DNA from: Brasilonema angustatum HA4187-MV1
GTDB taxonomy: Bacteria > Cyanobacteriota > Cyanobacteriia > Cyanobacteriales > Nostocaceae
Length of the DNA stretch: 64,000 nucleotides
Reading direction: 5' to 3'
Assembly: GCA_019359695.1 (NCBI GenBank)
Contig: JAHHGV010000010.1
Location: 124,001-188,000, forward strand
Shown here piece by piece: positions 45,005 through 54,299 of this stretch; position 1 is the first letter of the stretch; the number at the start of each line of letters is the position of its first letter. Position numbers and translations under genes: made by a program. Below the pieces are notes generated by a model that saw nothing but the letters and a program-made list of their open reading frames with translations, ran no database searches and was not told the origin of the DNA.

Positions 45005-45937
45005 ATGCCACAAAAAGTATTAATTTTAACAGCAATTCCCCACGGTTTACGCTTAGATAAAGAAATCCGGGAAATTGAAGAAGCTATTAAACGGGCAGTA
45101 AAACGGGATTTGTTTGAAATAAAAATTAGAACTGCTGTACGTCCTCAAGATATTCGTAGGGCGATCGCCGAAGAACGTCCTCAAATTGTCCATTTTTGTG
45201 GACATGGGATGGAGGATGGTAGTTTGGTGTTAGAAGACGATGGCGAAAACCATAAACCCGTATCACCAACGGGATTAGCAGCATTATTTAAGCTACACGC
45301 CAATTATGTTAAGTGTGTATTACTGAATGCTTGTTATTCTGAAAAATCTGCCCAAGCTATTAGCCAACACATTAATTATACTATTGGCATGAATCAGCCG
45401 ATTGGTGACAAAGCTGCTATTGTATTTGCTATTGGCTTTTATGATGGACTAGGGTACGAAAATCCAGATAGTCAAGATGTTATTGAAAGAGCTTTTGAGG
45501 AAGGCTTGGTTGCTATTCAAATGGAAGATGTTTCTCAAGGACAAATTCCAGTTTTAGTTAAAAATAACATATTAGATAAATCCCCATCACCAGTTAATTC
45601 GCAAATCAATCCTCTAGTTGAAATCAACCAAGATCTCAACGACTCCGACATAGAAACTTTACGAGAACTTTTACAATTAAGCGGACGCGCAGCATCAGAA
45701 AGACGCAGAGCATTATGTATAGAAATTGGCATCAACCCAGGAGAACTAAGTTCTATATGGGTACTTCCTGAAAATGACTTTGCAGTAGAACTGATTGATT
45801 TATTACAAAAAAGAAAATTACAAACAACAATTTATAAACTTTGTAAAAAACTGGAGTCAGACTTCAAAGGAGGAGGATACAGTTCTAAATTAGGAGCAAT
45901 TATAGCTAAACTCAATTGTCATACCGATTCTCTATGA
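45005..45937 (+). CDS. CHAT-domain protease-like protein with C-terminal effector-associated-type domain
   Basis: 310 residues. The CHAT (caspase-like, HetF-associated) domain covers about 1-190 with the putative catalytic dyad His67 (HFCGHG) and Cys110 (LLNACYS). Residues 211-304 form a small helical domain that is about 70% identical, by eye, to residues 5-98 of the next protein. Such effector-associated domains are thought to pair homotypically and bring effectors to sensors. A cytoplasmic peptidase switched on by the CHASE2 sensor is the likely reading (inference). GGGAG lies 15 bp before the ATG. The next gene is 440 bp away with a repeat between. Confidence 0.8.
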   Translation: MPQKVLILTAIPHGLRLDKEIREIEEAIKRAVKRDLFEIKIRTAVRPQDIRRAIAEERPQIVHFCGHGMEDGSLVLEDDGENHKPVSPTGLAALFKLHANYVKCVLLNACYSEKSAQAISQHINYTIGMNQPIGDKAAIVFAIGFYDGLGYENPDSQDVIERAFEEGLVAIQMEDVSQGQIPVLVKNNILDKSPSPVNSQINPLVEINQDLNDSDIETLRELLQLSGRAASERRRALCIEIGINPGELSSIWVLPENDFAVELIDLLQKRKLQTTIYKLCKKLESDFKGGGYSSKLGAIIAKLNCHTDSL

Positions 45938-46377
45938 AAATGAACTTTATAACGAATTTCACTTGCATACAATACACGCAACTCGGTACGGGCTTTCGTC
46001 TTGCCCATACATGTCAACAATCACGTTCAAACACCCAATTGAGCGTCGTTGTAGATCCCCCAACCCCCTTAAAAAGGGGGCTAAGATTTTATTTCCCCCC
46101 TTTTTAAGGGGGGATTAAGGGGGGATCGAAAATCTAGATGGTACATCAAAAATGATCAAATGCTTGCCAATAATGGCTTTTGGCTTAAGTTGACATCAAT
46201 GGGTATAGAACAGCCCCTACAAACAATCTGTATTACACTCAAGTCAGAACTGCTATAAAAGCATGAAATAAGGGAACGTAAGATGTCATTGCGATCGCAA
46301 CGCAGTGGAGGGAAGCAATCTCCTCTAAACTAAAAGCATGAAACAAAACTTTTAAAACACCCTCTTCAAAAAATCAT
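45938..46377. other. intergenic region with dispersed repeats
   Basis: Holds a palindrome at 46054-46127 (GATCCCCCAACCCCCTT..AAGGGGGGATC), the same family as the interior of 44839-44983. It also holds a ATGTCATTGCGATCGCAACGC repeat near 46282 that resembles 4801-4850. No gene seen. Confidence 0.5.
46054..46127. repeat. GATCCCCC palindromic repeat
   Basis: GATCCCCC at the left end and GGGGGATC at the right, with AACCCCCTTAAAAAGGGGG and CCCCCCTTTTTAAGGGGGG stems inside. Shares its core with 44839-44983 but lacks that element's AATACGGTTCGG ends. Confidence 0.7.
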
Positions 46378-48084
46378 ATGTCTTTAGAAGACCTGAATGA
46401 TTCAGATATAGAAACTCTGCGAAAATTTTTACAATTAAGCGGACGCACTGCACCCGACAGACGAAGAGCATTATGCATAGAAATTGGAATCAACCCAGGA
46501 GAACTGAGTGCTATCTGGTTGCTTCCCCCAAACGACTTTGCAGTAGAACTGATTTACTTGTTACAAACAAGAAGATTAGAAAACTCTGTTTCTAAACTTT
46601 GTGAAGAACTCAAGTCTGCTTTTAGAGGAGGAGAATACGCACCTCAATTAGATGCGATCGCCTATAAACTCAACCCTCATTACAACTCAGAACTAAACTC
46701 AGAACCAGATTACTCTACTTCAACAACCCAGCCTCCAACACAATATTCAAATCAATTCACTCAACCGCCGTCCGAAACTGAGGTAACTAAAGCTACATTA
46801 CCAGGGCGAACAAAGGGAATTCACCTTTCCTTACTCAGACGTTTTAACCTAAAAACAGTGTTCACTGCGAGTCTTACAATCACCGTTGCATTGGTAGGAC
46901 TGCGCTTTTTTGGTGTATTAGAGTCGTTGGAATTGAAAACCTTTGATCACCTCATCCAACTCCGACCTGATGAAGGTATCGATAAACGTCTGCTGATAGT
47001 CAAAATTACAGATGATGATATTTTAGCACAAGATAAAAGAGGAGAGAAGGGACAAGGCTCATTACGAGATCCATCTCTTAATCGTTTGTTGCAAATACTA
47101 GAGCAGCATAAACCGAGACTTATTGGAATAGATTTATATCGTCCCTTTTCTGCTGATTCTAATATACCAGACTTCTTAAAGCGACTAGGACAAAACAACA
47201 TTATTGCCGTCTGCAAAGTACCCATAATCGACGAGCAAGGAAATCCACAAAAAGAGGTGGCTCCACCAAAAGAAGTGTCTACAGAGAATATTAGTTTTAG
47301 TGATTTTGTCTCAGACACAGATGATACCGTGCGTCGTCATCTTATGTTTCAAGATTGGGTACCAGGAGCTAAGTGTCGCACAGAAGAATCTTTTAGCTTC
47401 ATGCTAGCGCGTCGTTATTTAGAACAGGAGTTGAAAGAAAACAGTAACTATCAAGATACCCTCACATCTGGAAATAACCTGCAACTGGGTGGCGTTGTCT
47501 TCCCTCAACTGCAACCATTTACTGGAGGTTATCAAGACGTAGATGCTGCTGGCTTCCAAGTGTTGTTAAATTATCGCGCCACGAGTTCTGGCGAAGTCGC
47601 CAAAGAGTTAACACTCGAAGAGATTTTAAATAATAACTTTCAAGATGAAGATCTGCGCGACAAGATTATCTTAATTGGTAGTTACGCCGAGCAACAAGGA
47701 CCTCCTGACCGTTGGTCTACACCTTATGGTACACTCAGCGGTGTCATAGTACACGCGCACATGATTAGTCAAGTTCTCAGTACTGCACTTGATAAACGAC
47801 CACTTTTGTCTGTTTGGTCACAAGGTGGAGAAATTCTCTGGATTTGGAGTTGGTCTTTGATAGGTGCTGTCTTTGCTTGCTACTGGCGCTCATTCAAGCC
47901 CTTAGCAATAGCCGTAGGCAGCGGGATTATAGTATTATCCGTTACCTGTTGGTTTAGTCTCACATTTGCCAGTGTTTGGATACCACTCATCCCACCTGCA
48001 CTAGGTTTGGTTGGTACGAGTTCTGTAGTGATATATATTGTTTCTTTTTTTCCGCGATCGCCCAAACAGAATACGTATAAGTAA
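46378..48084 (+). CDS. CHASE2 membrane sensor with N-terminal effector-associated-type domain
   Basis: 568 residues. Residues 5-98 match the C-terminal domain of the CHAT protein at 45005 almost position for position (LNDSDIETLR, SGR, RRRALCIEIGINPGELS, NDFAVELI). After a Thr/Pro/Gln linker a membrane helix (about 158-180) leads to an extracytoplasmic CHASE2 domain (about 185-470: LRPDEGIDKRLLIVKITDDDI, LIGIDLYRPF, IILIGSYAEQQ, DRWSTPYG). Three C-terminal helices follow. There is no kinase or cyclase output; the output is the cytoplasmic interaction domain. CHASE2 senses unknown envelope signals. DUF928 and TPR-CHAT genes follow. Confidence 0.85.
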   Translation: MSLEDLNDSDIETLRKFLQLSGRTAPDRRRALCIEIGINPGELSAIWLLPPNDFAVELIYLLQTRRLENSVSKLCEELKSAFRGGEYAPQLDAIAYKLNPHYNSELNSEPDYSTSTTQPPTQYSNQFTQPPSETEVTKATLPGRTKGIHLSLLRRFNLKTVFTASLTITVALVGLRFFGVLESLELKTFDHLIQLRPDEGIDKRLLIVKITDDDILAQDKRGEKGQGSLRDPSLNRLLQILEQHKPRLIGIDLYRPFSADSNIPDFLKRLGQNNIIAVCKVPIIDEQGNPQKEVAPPKEVSTENISFSDFVSDTDDTVRRHLMFQDWVPGAKCRTEESFSFMLARRYLEQELKENSNYQDTLTSGNNLQLGGVVFPQLQPFTGGYQDVDAAGFQVLLNYRATSSGEVAKELTLEEILNNNFQDEDLRDKIILIGSYAEQQGPPDRWSTPYGTLSGVIVHAHMISQVLSTALDKRPLLSVWSQGGEILWIWSWSLIGAVFACYWRSFKPLAIAVGSGIIVLSVTCWFSLTFASVWIPLIPPALGLVGTSSVVIYIVSFFPRSPKQNTYK

Positions 48085-48116
48085 TAAATACAAACAATAA
48101 ATATAAACAATAACCA

Positions 48117-48929
48117 ATGCACCAATATGTATCAACTGCTCAAAAAGTAACTTTTGCTTGTATTTTGAGCTTGATATTGGCTCATTCGCTACAAAGCTTA
48201 CCATCTGCCCAAGCACAACAATCACAACGCAGCCCGAATTTAACTGAAAAAATAAAACGTTTTTTCTTTGGCACTCGCCCAGGAGGAGTCGTTAAGGGTA
48301 TTCAGCGAGGAGGAGCCGTACGAGGGCGCTGTTCTAATTTAGATCAACAAATTATAGCTTTAGTACCCTCAACTGAGAATAAAATTCCTTTTGTTGAACA
48401 AACAATCAGTGAACATCCTACCTTTTGGTTTTATATTCCCGACTTGTCTGTTTCTCGCCTGAATGCAGAGTTCGTTCTTATCGACAGCCAAGACAAAGAA
48501 GTTTATTCTGCAACCTTTGCGCTCAAACAGCAACCAGGAATTATTAACCTTCAACTGCCAAAAATAGTACCCGCCCTAAAAGAAGGTAAGGAGTACCGTT
48601 GGGTTTTTTCTGCTATCTGCAATCCTCAAAATCGTGCTGCTGATGCGATCGTCAACGGGAGGTTAGAGCGCATTCCTGTGAGTTCAGCCTTAAACACTCA
48701 GTTAAAAGCAGCGCCACCAAAAGAGCGTGTCTCCCTCTATACTGATGCCAAATTGTGGTATGAAACACTAACTGCACTGGCTGAACTTCAGCGTAGCAAT
48801 CCACAGGATACAGAAGTAAAGACTGATTGGGCTAACGTGTTGCAATTAATGGGTTTACCTAAAAATGCCCCACAGACTTGGACAACTTATCCCCTTCCTA
48901 ACCGCACTGAAAACAACAGCAGAAATTAG
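48117..48929 (+). CDS. DUF928 exported protein
   Basis: 270 residues with a signal peptide (about 1-34, VTFACILSLILAHSLQSLPSAQAQ). The body matches DUF928: GGAVRGRCSNLDQQIIALVPST, EHPTFWFYIPDL, EYRWVFSAICNPQNR and a C-terminal LWYETLTALAEL segment. Cyanobacterial DUF928 genes commonly neighbour CHASE2 and TPR-CHAT genes, as here (32 bp after the sensor gene, 17 bp before the next). A periplasmic partner of the CHASE2 domain is plausible but not demonstrated. Confidence 0.85.
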   Translation: MHQYVSTAQKVTFACILSLILAHSLQSLPSAQAQQSQRSPNLTEKIKRFFFGTRPGGVVKGIQRGGAVRGRCSNLDQQIIALVPSTENKIPFVEQTISEHPTFWFYIPDLSVSRLNAEFVLIDSQDKEVYSATFALKQQPGIINLQLPKIVPALKEGKEYRWVFSAICNPQNRAADAIVNGRLERIPVSSALNTQLKAAPPKERVSLYTDAKLWYETLTALAELQRSNPQDTEVKTDWANVLQLMGLPKNAPQTWTTYPLPNRTENNSRN

Positions 48930-48946
48930 TTGAAAGACAGGAAAAT

Positions 48947-51544
48947 ATGCAGTTGAAAAGCATTAGCCTTGCAACACTGATAGCACTGCTCGCCAGTAGC
49001 ACAGCACCTTTCATCTCTACAAAAGTGCTGTTTGCGTCAATGCGGGTATTAGCTCAAAGCACAAATTCCCTCAAAGAAGAAGCAGACAAATTGATAGAGC
49101 AAGGTAACCAACAGTTAAATACCAGCCAGTTTCAAGCAGCGTTGCGTTCTTACCAGCAAGCATTGAAGATTTACCAAAGCATCAAAGACAAACGAGGGGA
49201 GGGGATGTCTCTAAACAATCTGGGAATTGCTTACAAATCACTCGGTGACTACAAACAGGCGATACAGTACTATCAGCAGAGTTTGGAAATCGACAGGGCT
49301 ATCGGTGATAAACAAGGTGAGGGGGCATCTCTGGGCAATCTGGGAATTGCTTACGACTCACTCGGAGACTACAAACAGGCGATACACTACCAGCAGCAGT
49401 CATTGTCAATCGACAGGGCTATCGGTGATAAACAAGGTGAGGGGAAATCTCTGGGCAATCTGGGACTTGCTTACCTCTCACTCGGAGACTACAAACAGGC
49501 GATACACTACCAGCAGCAGAGTTTGAAAATCTCCAGAGCTATCAGTGATAAACAAAGTGAGGGGAAATCTCTGGGCAATCTGGGACTTGCTTACCGCTCA
49601 CTGGGAGACTACAAACAGGCGATACACTACCAGCAGCAGAGTTTGTCAATCGCCTTGGCCCTCGGTGATAAACAAGGTGAGGGGAATTCTCTGGGCAATC
49701 TGGGAAATGCTTACTATTCACTCGGAGAGTACAAACAGGCGATACACTACCAGCAGCAGAGTTTGTCAATCGCCTTGGCTCTCGGTGATAAACAAAGTGA
49801 GAGGGCATCTCTGGGCAATCTGGGACTTGCTTACCGCTCACTGGGAGAGTACAAACAGGCAATACAGTACCAGCAGCAAAGTTTGTCAATCGCCAGAGCT
49901 ATCGGTGATAAACAAGGTGAGGGGAATTCTCTGGGCAATCTGGGAAGTGCTTACCACTCACTGGGAGAGTACAAACAGGCGATACACTACCAGCAGCAGA
50001 GTTTGTCAATCGCCTTGGCTCTCGGTGATAAACTTGGGGAGGGGGCGTCTCTAAACAATCTAGGACTTGCCCTGCTCAATTCTAACAACCCAAAAGCTGC
50101 TGAAACAAATCTCCACAAAGCAATTACAGTCTGGGAATCTATACGAACTAGCTTAGGCGATAACGACACATTCAAAGTCTCCATCTTTGAAACCCAAGCT
50201 GTTACCTACCGCCTCCTGCAACAAGCCCTGATTGCTCAAAATCAACCAACACAAGCTCTCTTAATTGCCGAACGAGGTAGAGCACAGGCTTTTGCAGAGT
50301 TACTTGCAGCGCGTCAACAATCGAACTCATCCGCTCCACCTAATATTGAACGAATCCAACAAATTGCTAAACAACAAAACGCCACTGTGGTTGAATATTC
50401 AATTGCTTCGGATGACTTATATATTTGGGTTATCAAACCAACTGGCAAAATTACCTTTCACAAAGTTGACATCAAAAACACCAACCTAGTCAATTTTGCA
50501 GAGGATACACGCACTGCTGCTGCAACTTTGGCTGAAGGGCGCGGCGTGGCAAATAATGTGATTAATGGCTTAGTTCGCCAGACTCGTTCTACTCTCAAAA
50601 CAACAACTGATAACGTATCCTCACCAGAGACGACAGCAGATACGACACAGACAGTACGTCCTCTGGGCTGTCGGGGTAACAGTTGTCTCAAACAGATGTA
50701 TAAGTTACTGATTCAGCCGATTGCGGCTGAACTACCAACCAATCCTGACTCGCGTGTTATCTTCATCCCTCATGAATCTCTCTTCCTGGTTCCTTTCGCT
50801 GCTTTGCAAGACGAGAATGAGAAATTCTTGATTGAAAAACATACTATATTAATTGCTCCCTCAGTTCAAGTACTTGAACTGACTCACCAAAAGCGACTCA
50901 AATTACAGCAAGCTGCTCAGAAAAACTCAGCCTTAATTGTCGGTAATCCCACCATGCCCAAGGTTGCTCCTAAAATTGGGGAATCAGCAGAACAACTCAA
51001 GTCATTACCCTACGCAGAAACAGAAGCGAAAAATATTGCTGAATTGTTCAAAACTCAACCGCTTGTGGGGAAACAAGCAACTAAGGCTGCTGTTCAACAA
51101 CAAATGGTCAAAGCAAGAATTATTCACCTGGCGACTCACGGTTTACTTGACAACATAGATGAGCCAGGAATACCAGGGGTAGTAGCACTCGCTCCTGATG
51201 GTAATGATGATGGTTTACTCACTGCTAATGATGTTTTAAAGTTAAAGTTAAATGCTGAGTTAGTTGTGCTCAGTGCTTGCGATACTGGCTGGGGACGCAT
51301 CACTGGAGATGGTGTGATTGGTTTACCACGTGCGTTCATCACTGCTGGTACTCCCAGTATTGTCGCATCTTTGTGGCAAGTACCGGATGAATCTACAGCG
51401 TTTTTGATGCCTGAGTTTTATCGCCAGTTACGGAATAACCGTGACAAAGCGCGTGCGTTAAGACAAGCGATGTTGGAAACTAGAAAGAAATATCCTAATC
51501 CGAGTGACTGGGCAGCATTTATTTTTATTGGTGAAGCTGAGTAG
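48947..51544 (+). CDS. TPR-CHAT protein
   Basis: 865 residues. A signal-peptide-like N-terminus (about 1-38), then tetratricopeptide repeats with a 40-residue period (about residues 50-375; the Kinesin-light-chain-like GDYKQAI.YQQSL.IA.A.GDKQGEG.SLGNLG.AY.SLG unit). A C-terminal CHAT domain (about 580-865) has His731 (LATHG) and Cys778 (LSACDTGWG). The whole plan matches HetF-type cyanobacterial CHAT proteases, which act by cleaving targets in response to TPR binding. The hydrophobic N-terminus suggests export or membrane tethering. Last gene of the sensor/protease module. Confidence 0.88.
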   Translation: MQLKSISLATLIALLASSTAPFISTKVLFASMRVLAQSTNSLKEEADKLIEQGNQQLNTSQFQAALRSYQQALKIYQSIKDKRGEGMSLNNLGIAYKSLGDYKQAIQYYQQSLEIDRAIGDKQGEGASLGNLGIAYDSLGDYKQAIHYQQQSLSIDRAIGDKQGEGKSLGNLGLAYLSLGDYKQAIHYQQQSLKISRAISDKQSEGKSLGNLGLAYRSLGDYKQAIHYQQQSLSIALALGDKQGEGNSLGNLGNAYYSLGEYKQAIHYQQQSLSIALALGDKQSERASLGNLGLAYRSLGEYKQAIQYQQQSLSIARAIGDKQGEGNSLGNLGSAYHSLGEYKQAIHYQQQSLSIALALGDKLGEGASLNNLGLALLNSNNPKAAETNLHKAITVWESIRTSLGDNDTFKVSIFETQAVTYRLLQQALIAQNQPTQALLIAERGRAQAFAELLAARQQSNSSAPPNIERIQQIAKQQNATVVEYSIASDDLYIWVIKPTGKITFHKVDIKNTNLVNFAEDTRTAAATLAEGRGVANNVINGLVRQTRSTLKTTTDNVSSPETTADTTQTVRPLGCRGNSCLKQMYKLLIQPIAAELPTNPDSRVIFIPHESLFLVPFAALQDENEKFLIEKHTILIAPSVQVLELTHQKRLKLQQAAQKNSALIVGNPTMPKVAPKIGESAEQLKSLPYAETEAKNIAELFKTQPLVGKQATKAAVQQQMVKARIIHLATHGLLDNIDEPGIPGVVALAPDGNDDGLLTANDVLKLKLNAELVVLSACDTGWGRITGDGVIGLPRAFITAGTPSIVASLWQVPDESTAFLMPEFYRQLRNNRDKARALRQAMLETRKKYPNPSDWAAFIFIGEAE
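49180..50063 (+). repeat. 120-bp near-identical tandem repeats coding the TPR array
   Basis: About seven successive 120-bp units (40 codons each) share most bases, including CTGGGCAATCTGGGA and ACTACCAGCAGCAGAG blocks at fixed phase. Similarity at DNA level, including third positions, points to recent amplification or gene conversion. Other frames stay open over the array by the same periodicity but are not genes. Confidence 0.9.
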
Positions 51545-51944
51545 TTATATCAAGTTCGCTTAATTGCTTATAAATCCCTAGTGAACCCCACCCCGGTTTT
51601 GTCTAACGCTAAACACCTCCCCCTTAGCAAGTTACGGTGTACACACAAGTCATCGCATGACTCGAAATTTCCTCGAAACCTCACCCTGCCCTTCGGGCAT
51701 CCCTCTCCTTACTAAGGAGAGGGAAAGATTTTAGCGAAGCTAAAAGCGAGGGTGAGGTTTGAAGTGAGATGTGTGTACACCGTAGTTGAGGGATGGGGTT
51801 CAGACATCGTGGAAATCATCCTGCAGATATGCAACGCCCCTTTTCTTCTACCTCTCGTGCCAGAAGTGAAAATGCAGAGTTTTTCTTAACGTTTTAGTGC
51901 GAAGTTATCATCCAATTAATAACGCAGAAACGAAAGCGAGAAAA
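51545..51944. other. intergenic region with large composite palindrome
   Basis: 400 bp between TPR-CHAT and the aldo/keto reductase gene. Mostly occupied by the 51633-51784 element. The reductase promoter should lie in 51790-51940. The frame open to 51897 is not the gene start. Confidence 0.45.
51633..51784. repeat. composite palindromic element, copy 2 of the 3696 family
   Basis: Outer 15-bp perfect inverted repeat TACGGTGTACACACA (51633-51647) and TGTGTGTACACCGTA (51770-51784). Inner element 51677-51759 has ends AACCTCACCCT and AGGGTGAGGTT and is nearly identical to 3696-3779. Copy 1 keeps only the right part of the outer repeat (GTGTGTACACGGTAG near 3791). Confidence 0.75.
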
Positions 51945-52811
51945 ATGGAAACAAAACAGCTAGGCAAAACAGGTATCTCCGTAAGTGCAATTGGTTTAGG
52001 GGCTATGCCAATGTCAATAAGCAGTCGTCCCCCAGAGTCACAGTCAATTGATGTCATCCATCGTGCCCTGGATTTGGGTATCACGTTCATTGACACAGCC
52101 GACTCTTACTGCAAAGATGAAAGCGACAAGCACCACAGTGAGCGATTGATTCACCAAGCTTTAGAATCCTACAAAGGCGATGTGAGTCATGTTGTTGTCG
52201 CAACCAAAGGCGGCTTAATGCGCCCAAATGGAAATTGGACACCCAACGGTAACCCACAGCATTTACGCGAAACCATCCGCATCAGCTTTGAGGCTTTGGG
52301 CGGTAAAAAACCGATTGATTTGTGGCAATATCACTCACCAGATAAAAGTTATACCATAGAGGAATCCCTCGCACCAGCCAAAGAAGCCGTGGATGCGGGA
52401 ATGATTCGGTTCGTAGGAGTTTCCAACTTTTCTGTAGAACAAATAAAACGGGCACGGGATGTGGTTGATATTGTCTCGGTGCAAAATCAATACAACCCTT
52501 GGCAACGTCAGCCAGAATTTGATGGCGTATTGGAGTATTGTCAGCATGAGAATTTGACATTTCTACCTTGGAGTCCTTATGGCGGTAGGCGTCGCCATGA
52601 TGGCTTGGAAGATATTGGGGCGATCGCCAAACTCGCCAAAGAAAAAGGCGTATCAGTCTATAATATTGTCCTGGCTTGGTTGCGTGCTAAATCGCCTGCG
52701 ATATTGCCTATTCCTGGCGCAAGCAAAACTTCCAGCATTGAAGACACAGTACATGCTGTTGATGTGAAATTATCAGATGAAGAAGTGCAAAGAATAGATC
52801 GCGAAATCTAA
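51945..52811 (+). CDS. aldo/keto reductase
   Basis: 288 residues from the ATG at 51945 (METKQLGKTGISVSAIGLGAMPMS), with GCGAGAAAA upstream; the longer frame from 51897 adds non-family sequence. TIM-barrel NADPH-dependent oxidoreductase. The catalytic set is visible: DTADSY (Asp, Tyr), VVATKGG (Lys) and LWQYHSPD (His), with NADPH-binding PIPGASKTSSIED near the C-terminus. Substrate unknown. Transcribed alone. Confidence 0.92.
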   Translation: METKQLGKTGISVSAIGLGAMPMSISSRPPESQSIDVIHRALDLGITFIDTADSYCKDESDKHHSERLIHQALESYKGDVSHVVVATKGGLMRPNGNWTPNGNPQHLRETIRISFEALGGKKPIDLWQYHSPDKSYTIEESLAPAKEAVDAGMIRFVGVSNFSVEQIKRARDVVDIVSVQNQYNPWQRQPEFDGVLEYCQHENLTFLPWSPYGGRRRHDGLEDIGAIAKLAKEKGVSVYNIVLAWLRAKSPAILPIPGASKTSSIEDTVHAVDVKLSDEEVQRIDREI

Positions 52812-53367
52812 AAACATTACCTTGCTTCGCTTAGTCATATAACCCAATACAAAATATTTTCCGGACTAAATTTGGGTATCTTACCTGAATCTAAAATACA
52901 AAGTTGTATCATATCAGCTATATAAAATAAGCTGATATTTTTTTGATCAAGCTCACAAATATTGTTATCTTTTCTGACTGCCAAAATCTAATATAATCTG
53001 CTTGACAACGTTTTACCTCAACTCAGATCTTGCATCATAATTCTCGTCCGCCAAGAAATAAATTTCTTGGCTCAAAGTTTAAGTCCGTTAAAACGGACTA
53101 AATAAGTCTTTCAGTCCGTTTTAACGGACTTTGGCTATAAGCCTTGAACTTAAGTTCAAGGCGTACTAAAGTCAAGGTGCAAGATCTGAGTCAATAAAAA
53201 ATCTTTAATAAAAGCTATTGTATTACTCAATTATTCTTAACTCTGTGTGCTGTATTATACGTCACCCCAAAAATTGAGAAACCGCACGAATTCCCTATAC
53301 ACGCTTGCATCAAAAGTGAAGAAGATTTTACTGATAAAAAATTTAACCAAAATCTGATTAAAAAACT
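52812..53367. other. intergenic region with multi-hairpin repeat
   Basis: 556 bp. Main content is the element at 53021-53191. The rest is AT-rich with no gene. Confidence 0.5.
53021..53191. repeat. multi-hairpin MITE-like element, ACTCAGATCTTGCA ends
   Basis: Perfect 14-bp terminal inverted repeats, ACTCAGATCTTGCA (53021-53034) and TGCAAGATCTGAGT (53178-53191). Inside are three hairpins: GCCAAGAAATAAATTTCTTGGC, the pair AGTCCGTTAAAACGGACT and AGTCCGTTTTAACGGACT, and GCCTTGAACTTAAGTTCAAGGC. Same ends as 7785-7906, different interior. Confidence 0.8.
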
Positions 53368-54003
53368 ATGTTCCCTTTTAAAGCAACGAGTAAAGCAACG
53401 AGAGGCAACATTAATTTCCTTAATTTCCTTAAATACTTTTACAAAATTTTCACTCGTCCGACATCAAAAATGTGGGTTTGGGTAATTGCTTTTTTTAGTG
53501 TCAGTGCTTTTGACGGCTGGTTAATCAAACAATCTTCTGTTGTTTCTGTGCCTACAGTCATTTATTTGGCTATTTTTCCCTTAGCTTCTATTATTTCTAG
53601 GCGTCTTTCCAAGACTACTTGGAGATTGGTACTTTTTGTAGTTTTTTCACGTTCTATTTTAGCTATTAGTTTATCTATTTTACATTTGCCAAAGCTTTCA
53701 GCTTTCACAATAATTATGTATTGTATAAATATTTTATTATTCGCTTTTCTATTGCTTGATGTAACAAGTACCCGTGGAATTGTAGCTCCAGCTTTAACAG
53801 TTATTTTGATAATCTTGCTGTGGATGATAATCGGTTGGCAAGTGATTATCCGTTTAGTTTTGTATTGTAATTTAGTAGTGATTTTCAACAAAGCCGCCAC
53901 AAGGTTAAACAAATATTTAAATAGTTTCAATGCTGCTATGGCTGTTTTGACAGGAACCGCAGCCTTTGGATTGGCACTAGGATGGATGCTGGCTGGCTTA
54001 TGA
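53368..54003 (+). CDS. hypothetical membrane protein
   Basis: 211 residues with about six hydrophobic segments (from MWVWVIAFFSVSAF near 35 to AFGLALGWMLAGL at the end) and a basic N-terminus (KATSKATRGNINF). No family recognised. A short tandem repeat at the start (AAAGCAACGAGTAAAGCAACGAGAGG and TTCCTTAATTTCCTTAA) leaves the exact ATG uncertain. Isolated from neighbours by repeats. Probably real because of sustained, coherent membrane topology. Confidence 0.6.
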   Translation: MFPFKATSKATRGNINFLNFLKYFYKIFTRPTSKMWVWVIAFFSVSAFDGWLIKQSSVVSVPTVIYLAIFPLASIISRRLSKTTWRLVLFVVFSRSILAISLSILHLPKLSAFTIIMYCINILLFAFLLLDVTSTRGIVAPALTVILIILLWMIIGWQVIIRLVLYCNLVVIFNKAATRLNKYLNSFNAAMAVLTGTAAFGLALGWMLAGL

Positions 54004-54176
54004 ATTAGGAGTTTTGCTCAAGAAGACGAGGCAAGGAATCCCCGCAACTTCAGCTAACGGCGAGGAATTGTCTCCTTGCCCCGTCTTAGTCATTAGTCAA
54101 TAGTCATTAGTAAGAAAAAGCACGATTTTCGTGAAAAACATACTAATGACTAAGAACTAATGACTAATGACTCGAA

Positions 54177-54230
54177 ATCTCCCGGCTTTTTATGAAATTA
54201 AACGGAGTGAAAATTTCATAGCCGGGAGAT
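54177..54230 (+). promoter_or_regulatory. strong hairpin in the ilvC leader
   Basis: ATCTCCCGGC (54177-54186) and GCCGGGAGAT (54221-54230) pair perfectly and the stem extends through TATGAAATT/AATTTCATA. It lies 70 bp before the ilvC start. The same gene-free stretch (54004-54299) has another long imperfect hairpin, 54023-54087, and GTCATTAGTC repeats. Regulator, terminator or dispersed repeat cannot be told apart by sequence. Confidence 0.4.
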
Positions 54231-54299
54231 GAGTTAAGTTTTGCGGTAAGATTATAAACTTGCAATCAATCAGGACGCTTGCTGACTGGAGAAGCTATT

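Noticed and set aside
49542-50054. Open frames on both strands over the TPR repeats
   Set aside because: Open only because the 120-bp period is a multiple of three; shadows of the TPR-CHAT gene.
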